Below are positions 45,423 through 54,208 of a DNA stretch of 64,000 nucleotides, piece by piece. The translations under genes were made by a program, and so were the position numbers. This DNA comes from Hungatella sp. UBA7603 (lineage in GTDB: Bacteria; Bacillota; Clostridia; Lachnospirales; Lachnospiraceae). The stretch is from NCBI GenBank assembly GCA_002478865.1, contig DLJZ01000027.1, positions 62,001-126,000 of the forward strand. The letters run 5' to 3'. Numbering within the stretch: position 1 is the first letter of the stretch; each line of letters starts with the position of its first letter. The notes below the pieces were generated by a model. That model made no database searches. It was given only the letters and a program-made list of their open reading frames with translations, and had not been told where the DNA came from.

Positions 45423-45432
45423 AGTTCCCCTC

Positions 45433-46839
45433 CTAATTCACCTTTACTTCCGTCCCCTGAATAAGCAGCTTTCCGTCTGATATCATCTTAACTGCACCGC
45501 CCTTTACACAGGTTACAACCGCAGTTTCAAGAGCTTCCAATGAGATGGCCTCTTCCGCAGATATTTCCAGGTTATTTTGTGCTTCGATTTTAATGGTTCC
45601 CTTGGCACTTAAGGTGACATCTCCTCCATTACCAATCTTTACACTGGCTGCCCCTTTGCTGCTGGAGAGATAAATTCCGTCTGCTGCCAGCTTCATCTCC
45701 TGACCGTGGGGATTGCTTAAATATTTGGTGGAAGAGCTGCCCATTCGGTCTGGGACACCCCCACTTTTCCCGTCATAGGAGCTAACTGCACTGACTGCAA
45801 TGACATCCTTTGTATGTTTGGAAGGAAAATAGATTCTTACGTTATCCCCTTTTTCCGGCATGTAGTACCAGCCACTGCCATCAGGAGAAGCAGACAACGT
45901 AGAAAACGGAAACCAATAGACATCTTTTCCATTTCCCTTATCCATATCCAAATGAACTTTTATCTTGGTTCCTGAGATCTCTAACACTTTTCCATTTAGC
46001 GCTACACCAATGATGTGCATGGGAAACCTGGATCTTTGGAGAATTCCTTCCTTCTTTTGAAGCTCCAGGCGGCTGTGTATCAGTCCTTTTTTTAATTCAC
46101 TAAATAACCGTCTGATAACAAAGTTTTTTCCTTCCACGGATACCTGTTCAAAAATCTCGGGTACATGGTATGTCTCTGCATCAAGTATCAGGAAATCATT
46201 GTCACTGACGGCTCCCCCTTCCATGGACCAGAAGGAATATTCTCCCATCTCTTTTCGATATCCAGTCTTTTCATACTCCCACTTCCCAAACGGTATATTG
46301 GGTATTCCTCCGTATAGACTGATGTTATTTGATACGGAACGGCATATAAGGACGCCATTTAACATTGACAGCATCCTCTTAATAAACTGCCAATCCGTTT
46401 CCTCATACTGAATGGCGATCTCTCCTAGTGGTTTATCCGAAATAGAGAGTTTCATTTCACTGCCTGGATAGTCTGCCAAGATGGTTTGAAATAACTGATT
46501 ATAGGTGATGGAAACATCCTGAAATGACCGGGACTTCTTCTTTTGGTCTAAAAGAATGCTTTTGCTTTTTGCCTCCGCTTCGATTCGAATGCCACCGCCT
46601 TCTTCTTTCAAACTTACACTGGTGAGTATTCCAGAAAACAAGGTTCCTCCTTCTTTTACTGAAATAGTAATAGAGTCATTTTCAGTAAATTCAAAAAGAG
46701 CTTCCTCTCCTTTATCCGATGCCACATATCCGCTTATGTTTAAGCAACTATGCTCCCCTGGCACGCAGCTTATGGTAAGTCCGTTTAAATGTTCCACCGG
46801 AATTCCTGTTATCACAATCTGTTCCGCTGTAAATGCCAT
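45433..46839 (-). CDS. VgrG-like spike protein (gpD/gp5 family)
   Basis: The 468-residue protein keeps the gpD-like core with AIQYEETDWQFIKRMLSMLN, an OB fold (IIGVALNGKVLEISGTKIKV, GSGWYYMPEKGDNVRIYFPS) and a C-terminal beta stalk of short repeats (ADGIYLSSSKGAASVKIGNG, KGTIKIEAQNNLEISA). It has no effector extension. GGAGGTG precedes the ATG. It is one of three VgrG-type genes here and would form the trimeric spike at the tube tip. Confidence 0.85.
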   Translation of the reverse strand: MAFTAEQIVITGIPVEHLNGLTISCVPGEHSCLNISGYVASDKGEEALFEFTENDSITISVKEGGTLFSGILTSVSLKEEGGGIRIEAEAKSKSILLDQKKKSRSFQDVSITYNQLFQTILADYPGSEMKLSISDKPLGEIAIQYEETDWQFIKRMLSMLNGVLICRSVSNNISLYGGIPNIPFGKWEYEKTGYRKEMGEYSFWSMEGGAVSDNDFLILDAETYHVPEIFEQVSVEGKNFVIRRLFSELKKGLIHSRLELQKKEGILQRSRFPMHIIGVALNGKVLEISGTKIKVHLDMDKGNGKDVYWFPFSTLSASPDGSGWYYMPEKGDNVRIYFPSKHTKDVIAVSAVSSYDGKSGGVPDRMGSSSTKYLSNPHGQEMKLAADGIYLSSSKGAASVKIGNGGDVTLSAKGTIKIEAQNNLEISAEEAISLEALETAVVTCVKGGAVKMISDGKLLIQGTEVKVN

Positions 46840-46850
46840 GTAAACACCTC

Positions 46851-48284
46851 CTAATTTTCGTGAATCTCATCTCCGTGAAAGTCTACCGTTCCTTTTTTTA
46901 TCTCAATGTCTGCTCCAGACTTGCTTGCCACCTTGACTGAGATCTGGGACTTAATTGTCAAATCGTTTTTAGCTGTTATGTTTAAGTTTTCTGCTGCCAA
47001 AACCTTAATGTCTTTGAGAGCATCTAACACAATTTCTCCCGACTTCTTTAATAAGATGCTTCCATGACCATCTCCTGCGGCAATCAAGACTCCTTCCTCC
47101 GTCATCTTCACTTGGTTTCCCTGAGCTGTCTGGATATTCCGATGATTGGGATTTCCCATGGAATCTGATGGGCCTCCACTTGGCTTTTGCCCCTTTGTGT
47201 GTGTTACCACATAAGCTTCTTTTTCGTCTGCTACTGGGAAATATACCCGGATGCTTTCTCCTTTTTCCGGCATACAATACCAACCGCTGCCGTCTGATGA
47301 GGCCGCCACTGTGGAAAATGGAAACCAGTACTTATCCCCACTGCCGGCTTCTATGTCCATATTTACCTGTACCTGACTTCTCTTAATAGATGCAATGGTT
47401 CCCTCCAAAGAAACACCTGTAATTCTTCCGTTGAAATAGGGAAGCCGCTTAAGACTTTCCTTCTGACGCAACCGATAGTCGTTTATGAGAAGCCCTTCTT
47501 TCAGGGTTCGCTTAGCCGATTCTACAAACCAGGGGCTGCCCTTATATGTAATCTGACTTCCAATGGATACAATGTCATAAGACACTATTTCATAAACGGT
47601 ATTTTGGGACCGGGTCAGGTCATTGCAGCCATTTTCCTTCATTGCTCCAAGAAATACAAAGTCCTGGGACAGAGTAAAAGGAAGCTTATTAAAGTCCCTG
47701 CTCTCTGGCTTTGGAGAAAGCCCAGCTTCAAAACGGATGTCTGGAAAGGCTGGGTCTGAATATATATGTTCCTTGTACTTTGATAAGAAACGCTTTAAAA
47801 ACTCCCAATCCGTTTCCTCATACTGAACCACAAGCTGTCCAATTGGAACATCTGGAATATGGGCAACATGGTCAGAGCCTGAATAGGAGCTCATCACCTG
47901 ACGAATCAGTTCATGAACACCCATTTGAGGATTTTGAAATAGTCTCTTTTTGCGTTCCACATCCATTTGAGACGTTCCGTCCAACGCTTGAATTCTTACT
48001 ACCAGCTCATCTCCATCCCGGTCCATGGCTATGTGCTTTAAAACTCCATAAAATAGCACCTTATCTTTGTTGTTTTTCCTACAAACCAGGGAGATGGTAT
48101 CCTCAATTTCATGAAATGCATTCTCACTGGTATCACTGTTTAAGACTGCTTCCACAAAAAGGCTGGCATGCTCTCCTGGTGTTTCTATGATCTCAATCTT
48201 ACGAAAATAAGCGATCCCTATAGCCCCTAAATATAGGTCCTTGTAGGTAATCGCTCCATTGTCATTTTCCTTGTTCTTCCCCAT
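46851..48284 (-). CDS. VgrG-like spike protein (gpD/gp5 family)
   Basis: This is a 477-residue protein. I choose the ATG at 48284 with GGAGA at about 7 bases, which overlaps the previous gene by 23 bases; an in-frame start at 48335 would overlap more. The gpD core has VVQYEETDWEFLKRFLSKY, the OB fold GRITGVSLEGTIASI and SGWYCMPEKGESIRVYFPVA, and the stalk KMTEEGVLIAAGDGHGSILL plus NLTIKSQ-like strands. It is 12 bases ahead of its paralogue. A mixed trimer or alternative spikes are possible. Confidence 0.85.
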   Translation of the reverse strand: MGKNKENDNGAITYKDLYLGAIGIAYFRKIEIIETPGEHASLFVEAVLNSDTSENAFHEIEDTISLVCRKNNKDKVLFYGVLKHIAMDRDGDELVVRIQALDGTSQMDVERKKRLFQNPQMGVHELIRQVMSSYSGSDHVAHIPDVPIGQLVVQYEETDWEFLKRFLSKYKEHIYSDPAFPDIRFEAGLSPKPESRDFNKLPFTLSQDFVFLGAMKENGCNDLTRSQNTVYEIVSYDIVSIGSQITYKGSPWFVESAKRTLKEGLLINDYRLRQKESLKRLPYFNGRITGVSLEGTIASIKRSQVQVNMDIEAGSGDKYWFPFSTVAASSDGSGWYCMPEKGESIRVYFPVADEKEAYVVTHTKGQKPSGGPSDSMGNPNHRNIQTAQGNQVKMTEEGVLIAAGDGHGSILLKKSGEIVLDALKDIKVLAAENLNITAKNDLTIKSQISVKVASKSGADIEIKKGTVDFHGDEIHEN

Positions 48285-48924
48285 GTTCTTCTCCAAAGAG
48301 TACGCCCCTTTCTCCGTCTGTAAACCACTGATCAAGTGCCATCACCATTGCTTCCAAAATGATCCCGTAGGTATCCTTATCTTCTTTCAGGCAATTATAA
48401 TTTCCTGAAATCGTCTGTCCCTTTCCCTTTTTTCGAAATATCACATTATAAAGCCAGCCTTCTCCCGTAGGCACCTCAAAGCAGAGATATTCCAGAGAGT
48501 TAAGTTGATTCTTCTTTTCCACTTTGGCATGAAGACCGCTAGAAGCCATGCCGTTTACAAGCTGGTTATCCCACTGAGAAAAAGGAACCGGCTTTACAAA
48601 CTTTTTAGGCCAGGAGAGAACCTGGCTTAAATTCTTATCATGATTGACGTAAATTACACCTTCCTCGTCCTCTTTAGAAGCCTGAAAAAAGTTTTTAAAC
48701 ACAATCATAGGAACCGATTGATCCGTATATAACCGAGGCTCAAATTCCAGATGCTCCCCGTCAGGCAGGGATAGCTGGCCTTCTAAGATTCCTTTTAAAG
48801 CCTCCTCTAACTCAATCTTATGTTCCTTTTCTTCTTTCCCCTTTTTCTCTTCTTGTTCCCGATCCATCTTTTCCTTTTGCCTTCTGGCTCGTTCCATTAG
48901 GGCAATTTTTTCATCCAGATACAT
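48262..48924 (-). CDS. Hypothetical protein of the injection-system locus
   Basis: This is a 220-residue protein with a strongly charged N-terminal helix (about 5-45; RARRQKEKMDREQEEKKGKE), then an alpha/beta domain (LEFEPRLYTDQSVPMIVFKN, CFEVPTGEGWLYNVIFRKKG). There is no signal or membrane segment. It lies immediately before the VgrG genes and overlaps one. I do not recognise the family; a baseplate or spike-assembly role is only a guess from position. Confidence 0.6.
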   Translation of the reverse strand: MYLDEKIALMERARRQKEKMDREQEEKKGKEEKEHKIELEEALKGILEGQLSLPDGEHLEFEPRLYTDQSVPMIVFKNFFQASKEDEEGVIYVNHDKNLSQVLSWPKKFVKPVPFSQWDNQLVNGMASSGLHAKVEKKNQLNSLEYLCFEVPTGEGWLYNVIFRKKGKGQTISGNYNCLKEDKDTYGIILEAMVMALDQWFTDGERGVLFGEEHGEEQGK

Positions 48925-48937
48925 GGTCGTCCTCCTT

Positions 48938-49714
48938 TTATAAAAGCATCATGCCTCGTTTCCCTTGATTACCTTGTGTTCTCTTTATTTCACCATTTCT
49001 TCTCGTTCTTAATACTTCTGAAAGTCCACTGTAAATTTCTTTATTGCTTTTTTTAGAGTAATCCTCTTCTAGCCTTGCTAAGAGATATTCCTGTAAAATC
49101 TCTGGAGCCACCTGCCCATGATTTGCCAGTGCTACCGTGGAAAAGCTTATATCAAAAGGATCTAACGTGCCGCTTCTTAAGACTTCTTTTGAGAACTGCC
49201 TGATGATACAAGGGTTTAACGTAGTTCCCCCAGGTGCCCCGTAAGGCTGGCTGATGATGTTTAACGTATCAAACGCCGTGGAATAATCCTGGAAATTTTC
49301 GTGGTTGTCACGAAGTCTGGCTCCCTCCTGAAGCCGGAATCTGCACAGCTCCATCTCACAGGAAGGATCTGGCTTTTTATCTTCCAAAAAAATCCTGGTG
49401 TTGGCAGTAATCCTTCCAGCCTCTCTGATTTCCGCCATGAATTGCACCTTTAAATAACGGACTTTATCTTCTGCCTTGCAATCTATTACAAAAGGCTGTT
49501 CCATAAAATAAAGATTCTTTTTCCAATAGATCATGCCAGAATCTATGGTTAGCCTTTCGTTATCCCAGGTGATTTTGCAGCCACAAACCACACCGTCGCC
49601 GTATTCCTTAAGTGACAAATCCAGATAATTCTTTGGGTAATCTCTCAGTTTATCAAGCATCTCCACTCTTAGCAGGCGTTTCTTTTCAAATTGGGGATAA
49701 TCGTATTGAAACAT
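48938..49714 (-). CDS. Hypothetical, possible baseplate protein
   Basis: This is a 258-residue protein. The ATG at 49714 follows GGAGGAAG, while the in-frame GTG at 49735 has no site. The first half is beta-rich with CGCKITWDNERLTIDSGMIY and LYFMEQPFVIDCKAEDKVRY, reminiscent of N-terminal modules of phage tail-fibre or baseplate proteins. The second half is helical (PEILQEYLLARLEEDYSKKS). The function is not established. Confidence 0.6.
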   Translation of the reverse strand: MFQYDYPQFEKKRLLRVEMLDKLRDYPKNYLDLSLKEYGDGVVCGCKITWDNERLTIDSGMIYWKKNLYFMEQPFVIDCKAEDKVRYLKVQFMAEIREAGRITANTRIFLEDKKPDPSCEMELCRFRLQEGARLRDNHENFQDYSTAFDTLNIISQPYGAPGGTTLNPCIIRQFSKEVLRSGTLDPFDISFSTVALANHGQVAPEILQEYLLARLEEDYSKKSNKEIYSGLSEVLRTRRNGEIKRTQGNQGKRGMMLL

Positions 49715-49728
49715 TCCCTCTTCCTCCG

Positions 49729-50424
49729 TCAGCACAAAATAATTTCATCCATGGACATGGTTTCTTCTAAGCCCATGATTCCAAAATGATATTCATAATA
49801 AATTTCCACGTGATATGGCAGCTCCACAAACATCTTAATTAAAAATCTCATTTTATCAGCCAGGGACTTGTCCTTTTTCCGTCCGATATAAACTAAAATT
49901 TCAAAGGAGTTCTGATTGCTGTGATACACAATGTTGTTCGGGATTAGCGCTTCCATCATGTCCTTGAAGATATCCAAGGAACTTCCGGTCTCATATTGCT
50001 TTAACAACCCACTTAATATAAACTCCCTTTCATCTCGTCCAAACAAAGCAATTGCCTCTCTGGCATCGGATCCAAAGGCATCTTCCATAAAGTCCTCATA
50101 CAATAGCTTTTTGTAATATTCCTCTCTTGTCATTCCAGAAAGAGCATCATTTTGAGCCAGCATATGAAAAATTAGGTGAAAGAGATTTTCTCTAAGTTTT
50201 GGAAACTCCTCCAGATCCGGCCTGAAAAAGTCCTTAAAGATATTATAAAACCGGTAATAAGGATTTACTTCTATACCAGAATTCTCCTCTATGGACTCCT
50301 GATTTAAATAGGGCATGGACAACTCCATATAGGCGCTGAAATCATGTGGCATCTGGTAGCGAACCGTACGCTCTGACAATCCCTGCTCTCTCAGCTTAAG
50401 CATGACTTCCCATAAATAATTCAT
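49729..50424 (-). CDS. Hypothetical, possible baseplate protein
   Basis: The 231-residue protein starts at ATG 50424 (GGAGG at 9 bases), overlapping the previous stop in an ATGA arrangement. It is soluble and largely helical, with aromatic acidic clusters (YYRFYNIFKDFFRPDLEEFP), ending in a beta-rich part (VYHSNQNSFEILVYIGRKKD, VELPYHVEIYYEYHFGIMGL). It is coupled to the upstream 429-residue gene. I recognise no family. Confidence 0.6.
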   Translation of the reverse strand: MNYLWEVMLKLREQGLSERTVRYQMPHDFSAYMELSMPYLNQESIEENSGIEVNPYYRFYNIFKDFFRPDLEEFPKLRENLFHLIFHMLAQNDALSGMTREEYYKKLLYEDFMEDAFGSDAREAIALFGRDEREFILSGLLKQYETGSSLDIFKDMMEALIPNNIVYHSNQNSFEILVYIGRKKDKSLADKMRFLIKMFVELPYHVEIYYEYHFGIMGLEETMSMDEIILC

Positions 50425-51710
50425 ACTAGCTTTCCTCCGCATTCGTATTCCGGGTATAATTCCTGTACTTCAGAGGTGACAAAGCTTGCCAGATCTCTTA
50501 AGAGCCACCGCTCCTTCCCCTTTGGCTTGAAATAAATCAAAAGCCGCTTTTTCCCTTTTCGGTCTCTGATTTCATCTTCCATAAAAAAATTCATGGGGTA
50601 AGTCTCCTGCTGTTCCCCCTTATCCTCTTCCAGGACACAATCTTGATACTCCACGTAATCTTCAAGGCCAAATCCCCGGATAAACCGTTCCAGCTCCCCT
50701 TTTGTCTTTACCATCTGTCCTGCCTTCCCCTGAAAACGCTCTGCAAATCCATCTTTCCTCAAATTCTCCATAACCGGATAGGTATAGCGGTCAATCTTGT
50801 TATCTGAGCCACCCCGAATCATATACACATCCCACTTCTTGGCACTTTCCACTTTGCCCGTGACCAGAAGTTTTTCCCCACTTTGTCTTACGCTGCGGAT
50901 TCCGGCCTTTTCTTCCACCAGATAGGCATGTCCGCTGCCATAATCCCGAATGGAAATCACATGCTCATAGTTTTCATGGTCTCTGCATGCAACTGGGAAG
51001 CCTACACTTTCCAGTTTTAAATGCCATACATTCCAGATAGGAATCATATCGTAATGAACGAACCGGTTGTATTCCCCAAAATCTCCCCCAAAATTAGTGA
51101 CAGGTTCATCGTCTGCTGCCTCATCTGGTATTCCGGTAATGCAGATATCCGCCATCTTAAATAAATAAGGTGCATTGATGGTCTTCCATGGAATTCCATT
51201 CTTCATAAAGAGATGATATAAATGCTCCAGCTTATCAAGATAACACTTGCTGGGTTCCAGACGTATTTCTACCGGATACTCTTTTCCTGCTTTCAAAATC
51301 CCGGTATAACCTTCCTGGTTTTTAAAGATCTCTCTCACTTCCAATGCATCACACTGAAGAAATACCGTGGCTACCCGGAATTTACCTTCTTCTTTTAGTT
51401 TTTTTCTTATATCAGAAACCTCATAGACCGCGCTGTCCATATCTTCCCCGCACATGGGAGACATCAGGTGGTGGGACTGATCCATATAAGACCGCTCCAC
51501 AAGCCCCGTGCGGATTAGATAACGATTGATATCATACGCAAGATCATTCATGACCCGTTCTTCTAACATCTGATACATTCGAATATTTGTTTCATATAGC
51601 TCCAGGAAAACTCCCTCCATCAGATTTTTAAACGTGATCCGTTCTTTTAGATCACTGATGGATTGAATCTCCTCCCGGATCATTGCTTTCATTTCTTCCA
51701 TCTGATCCAT
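50421..51710 (-). CDS. Hypothetical, possible baseplate protein (TssF/G/K position)
   Basis: This is a 429-residue soluble protein. An N-terminal helical segment (DLKERITFKNLMEGVFLELY, NDLAYDINRYLIRTGLVERS) leads into a mixed domain with ILKAGKEYPVEIRLEPSKCY, GDFGEYNRFVHYDMIPIWNV and IRGGSDNKIDRYTYPVMENL. The C-terminus is beta-rich (KKRLLIYFKPKGKERWLLRD). Size, gene order and coupling to the next gene suit a baseplate component; no sequence motif proves it. Confidence 0.6.
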   Translation of the reverse strand: MDQMEEMKAMIREEIQSISDLKERITFKNLMEGVFLELYETNIRMYQMLEERVMNDLAYDINRYLIRTGLVERSYMDQSHHLMSPMCGEDMDSAVYEVSDIRKKLKEEGKFRVATVFLQCDALEVREIFKNQEGYTGILKAGKEYPVEIRLEPSKCYLDKLEHLYHLFMKNGIPWKTINAPYLFKMADICITGIPDEAADDEPVTNFGGDFGEYNRFVHYDMIPIWNVWHLKLESVGFPVACRDHENYEHVISIRDYGSGHAYLVEEKAGIRSVRQSGEKLLVTGKVESAKKWDVYMIRGGSDNKIDRYTYPVMENLRKDGFAERFQGKAGQMVKTKGELERFIRGFGLEDYVEYQDCVLEEDKGEQQETYPMNFFMEDEIRDRKGKKRLLIYFKPKGKERWLLRDLASFVTSEVQELYPEYECGGKLV

Positions 51711-51715
51711 TTAAG

Positions 51716-54190
51716 CTACTTCCTCCCATCAAAAAAGTTTTCTTCCCAGGTGTCATCCTCAAAATCAAAAAATGTTTCTTTTCCCTTATATAGAACTTCA
51801 TTTTCACGAAGAACCGGTAACACCAAAAAGCCCCAGCGTTTTCTTGATACCCAGACAAAGAACTTCATCTCACCTTCTAAAATGGTGTCTGTTTCCTCCT
51901 GGATTACACTTTTTTCATACTCTCGTTCAATCTCCTCCTGAGTCGTTCTGACAAAGGTCTCGGTATCGTATTCAAAGTAATAGGCTTTCAGTCGTTTTCC
52001 TTTTTCATCGCTTAAATAAAGATCCAATTGTTTTCCTACCATAAACCGGGAGATACAGCCAATCTGATCTTCTTCATCTAAACTCCGAATTAGAATTTTC
52101 TCCTGATTTTCATGGGTATAAGCCATAATTTCATAAGGTAAGGTCCGCACCTGATAATCTTGATTCACCTTCATATATCCACGCTTGCAGTCCATAAAGT
52201 ATGAGAGGGCACCTTCCAGACAGCACATCTTTAGTCCGGCATCGTCTCCTTCTCGTTTTGTGTTCTGGATCAGCTTACCTGGTACATATTGCTTTAAGGC
52301 TTCCGTAAAAAGCCTGGATTTACAAGACTGTCCTGTCAGCTTAAGCATCTCATATTCCTGAAGCTCTCCTTGCTCAAACTTCTGGTCCAAAAAACGTTCC
52401 ATCACATGATAAATATCTGGCTGAAGCAATGACTCAATCTCATTTAAGTAAAGAGGAAAACGGATATCCTGATCTATATGGGTGAGTCCTGTCTTATCAC
52501 GAATGGAAAGTTTCCATTTGTCTAAAAACATCTCCTTCTTTATCTGATTTTTCTCCGTGTTAATAAAAAGCTCATACTGAAAGCTGGCCTGAAAAAAGGA
52601 TTTTTTCACTTCCTCAGCCAATTGAAACAGATAGTAGTAATTATTTTTCACTCTAAAATAATGATTCCGGCTTTTTTCCTCATATTTCTTAAAACGGGTA
52701 GGCAAAATTGCCTCTGCCCTCTCGTATTGATCATTAATCTGCTTCAATCCATCTTCATCACGAGATTGTTCGCCCCATTCCTCACCCGCGATGGAAAGAG
52801 CCCTGGCAATCTTAATTTTCAGCATCTGCAGAATGCGGAAGGTTAAGTTATTGCCGCCGAAATTGGTGTCTCCATTCTCATACCGAGTCTCTAAATTAAT
52901 GGTATAGGAAATACGGCTGTTTTCAATGGAGAAGCGTCCGGAAGTTAAGTCTGTGGTTCCTCCTCCACAATCAATAATTAACGCCTGATACCAACGTCCT
53001 CTTTCATACTGATTGTTTCGAATCATTCCATGAATGGTGTTAAAAAGTACTGCCATTCCCTCATCTAGTTCACAGTTTACGTTGTATCCGGGAAGTAGTT
53101 CTTTAAACAAATCCTGAAACTTTTCCTTTTGACGAATGGGAGCTAAAAACTGTATGTTTTTAAACCGGCACTTAAACTGCTGTTTTGCCAGATTCATCAG
53201 ATACTCTAAGAAGGCGCTTAGCATATCCCTTCTGGAAATCTGATATTTAAACCCACTCTTTAAAATCACACCTTCCAAACGGGCAGAATCGCTTACCCAA
53301 CGCTTGATATCAAAAAATACAGGAACATCCTCATCCTGGTAATTCTGTTTTTCCAGCGCCAGTGCTTCATATCCAAATAAAAATCCGTGTTTGCCCTCTT
53401 CTGTTTCCTCTACGCCAATCACGCTTGGTATGATATTGCCATTTCCTGCTCTGGCTATTTTAGTCGTTCCATCTGGCAGGCAGATTCCCATGGTGGTATT
53501 GGAGCTTCCAAAGTCTATGACAAGGGGAAGATCCGTTTCTGTGACTTCCTTGACTTCAATATTAAGCAGGGGAATGCGGACTGCTTCTATCCGTCCGGGA
53601 ACATTCTTAACGTTTCCCTGATAACAGTCGTAAAGAAACTCGGAATCCCTTTCATTAGGAAAATAAAGAATGGAGTACTGATGTTTTAAAAGAGGTTTTA
53701 TTGGCATACCCGCCCCCTGAAACAGATTCCAGGTATCTTCTATTTCCTTTAAATAAAAACAGGTGTAGATTTGAAGATTTTCATCAACTAACAGTAAATT
53801 CCCTTCATACAATGCGATATCTGATTTAACCTTGTACTGATCCAGCTCGTTTAATCCAGTTCCCTCATAAAGAATAATAGTTCCAGGTATGATGACATCC
53901 TGACTGGAGTTGATATCCATGTGATTCTGGTCGAGAAAATTTTGAAGGCGCAAAAGACCGCCTTCCAACGCCTCAGCAATATGCCGATAATCCTTCTGTC
54001 CCCGAAACCTCATGATCAGACGCATCAGACCTTCCCGGTCCATGTAATTTCCGGAAGACATTACTAGTTTTTCTTTCCGGCAAATTTCGCTGAGCTGAAA
54101 CGTCGTCATCTTCTCCAGTTTGCTTCTTTTGTAGGTGCCCTTTTCTGGCTCCGTCGTTCCCGGATGTAAGGTATAGGTATATCGGCTCAT
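51716..54190 (-). CDS. Hsp70/actin-fold ATPase of the injection-system locus
   Basis: The 824-residue protein starts at ATG 54190 with GAGG at 8 bases. About 200 N-terminal residues contain a helical SAP-like region (FQLSEICRKEKLVMSSGNYM). The nucleotide-binding domain begins near 217 with the phosphate-1 motif LVIDFGSSNTTMGI, followed by phosphate-2 IIDCGGGTTDLTSG (about 402) and an adenosine-like LTGQSCKSRLFTEAL. This is the Hsp70/DnaK-like fold, but without the usual substrate-binding domain. With the J-domain gene in the same operon it may form a dedicated remodelling pair. No ClpV is seen here, so it could substitute functionally; that is inference. Confidence 0.8.
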   Translation of the reverse strand: MSRYTYTLHPGTTEPEKGTYKRSKLEKMTTFQLSEICRKEKLVMSSGNYMDREGLMRLIMRFRGQKDYRHIAEALEGGLLRLQNFLDQNHMDINSSQDVIIPGTIILYEGTGLNELDQYKVKSDIALYEGNLLLVDENLQIYTCFYLKEIEDTWNLFQGAGMPIKPLLKHQYSILYFPNERDSEFLYDCYQGNVKNVPGRIEAVRIPLLNIEVKEVTETDLPLVIDFGSSNTTMGICLPDGTTKIARAGNGNIIPSVIGVEETEEGKHGFLFGYEALALEKQNYQDEDVPVFFDIKRWVSDSARLEGVILKSGFKYQISRRDMLSAFLEYLMNLAKQQFKCRFKNIQFLAPIRQKEKFQDLFKELLPGYNVNCELDEGMAVLFNTIHGMIRNNQYERGRWYQALIIDCGGGTTDLTSGRFSIENSRISYTINLETRYENGDTNFGGNNLTFRILQMLKIKIARALSIAGEEWGEQSRDEDGLKQINDQYERAEAILPTRFKKYEEKSRNHYFRVKNNYYYLFQLAEEVKKSFFQASFQYELFINTEKNQIKKEMFLDKWKLSIRDKTGLTHIDQDIRFPLYLNEIESLLQPDIYHVMERFLDQKFEQGELQEYEMLKLTGQSCKSRLFTEALKQYVPGKLIQNTKREGDDAGLKMCCLEGALSYFMDCKRGYMKVNQDYQVRTLPYEIMAYTHENQEKILIRSLDEEDQIGCISRFMVGKQLDLYLSDEKGKRLKAYYFEYDTETFVRTTQEEIEREYEKSVIQEETDTILEGEMKFFVWVSRKRWGFLVLPVLRENEVLYKGKETFFDFEDDTWEENFFDGRK

Positions 54191-54208
54191 GTGCATTTCC
54201 TCGCTTTG

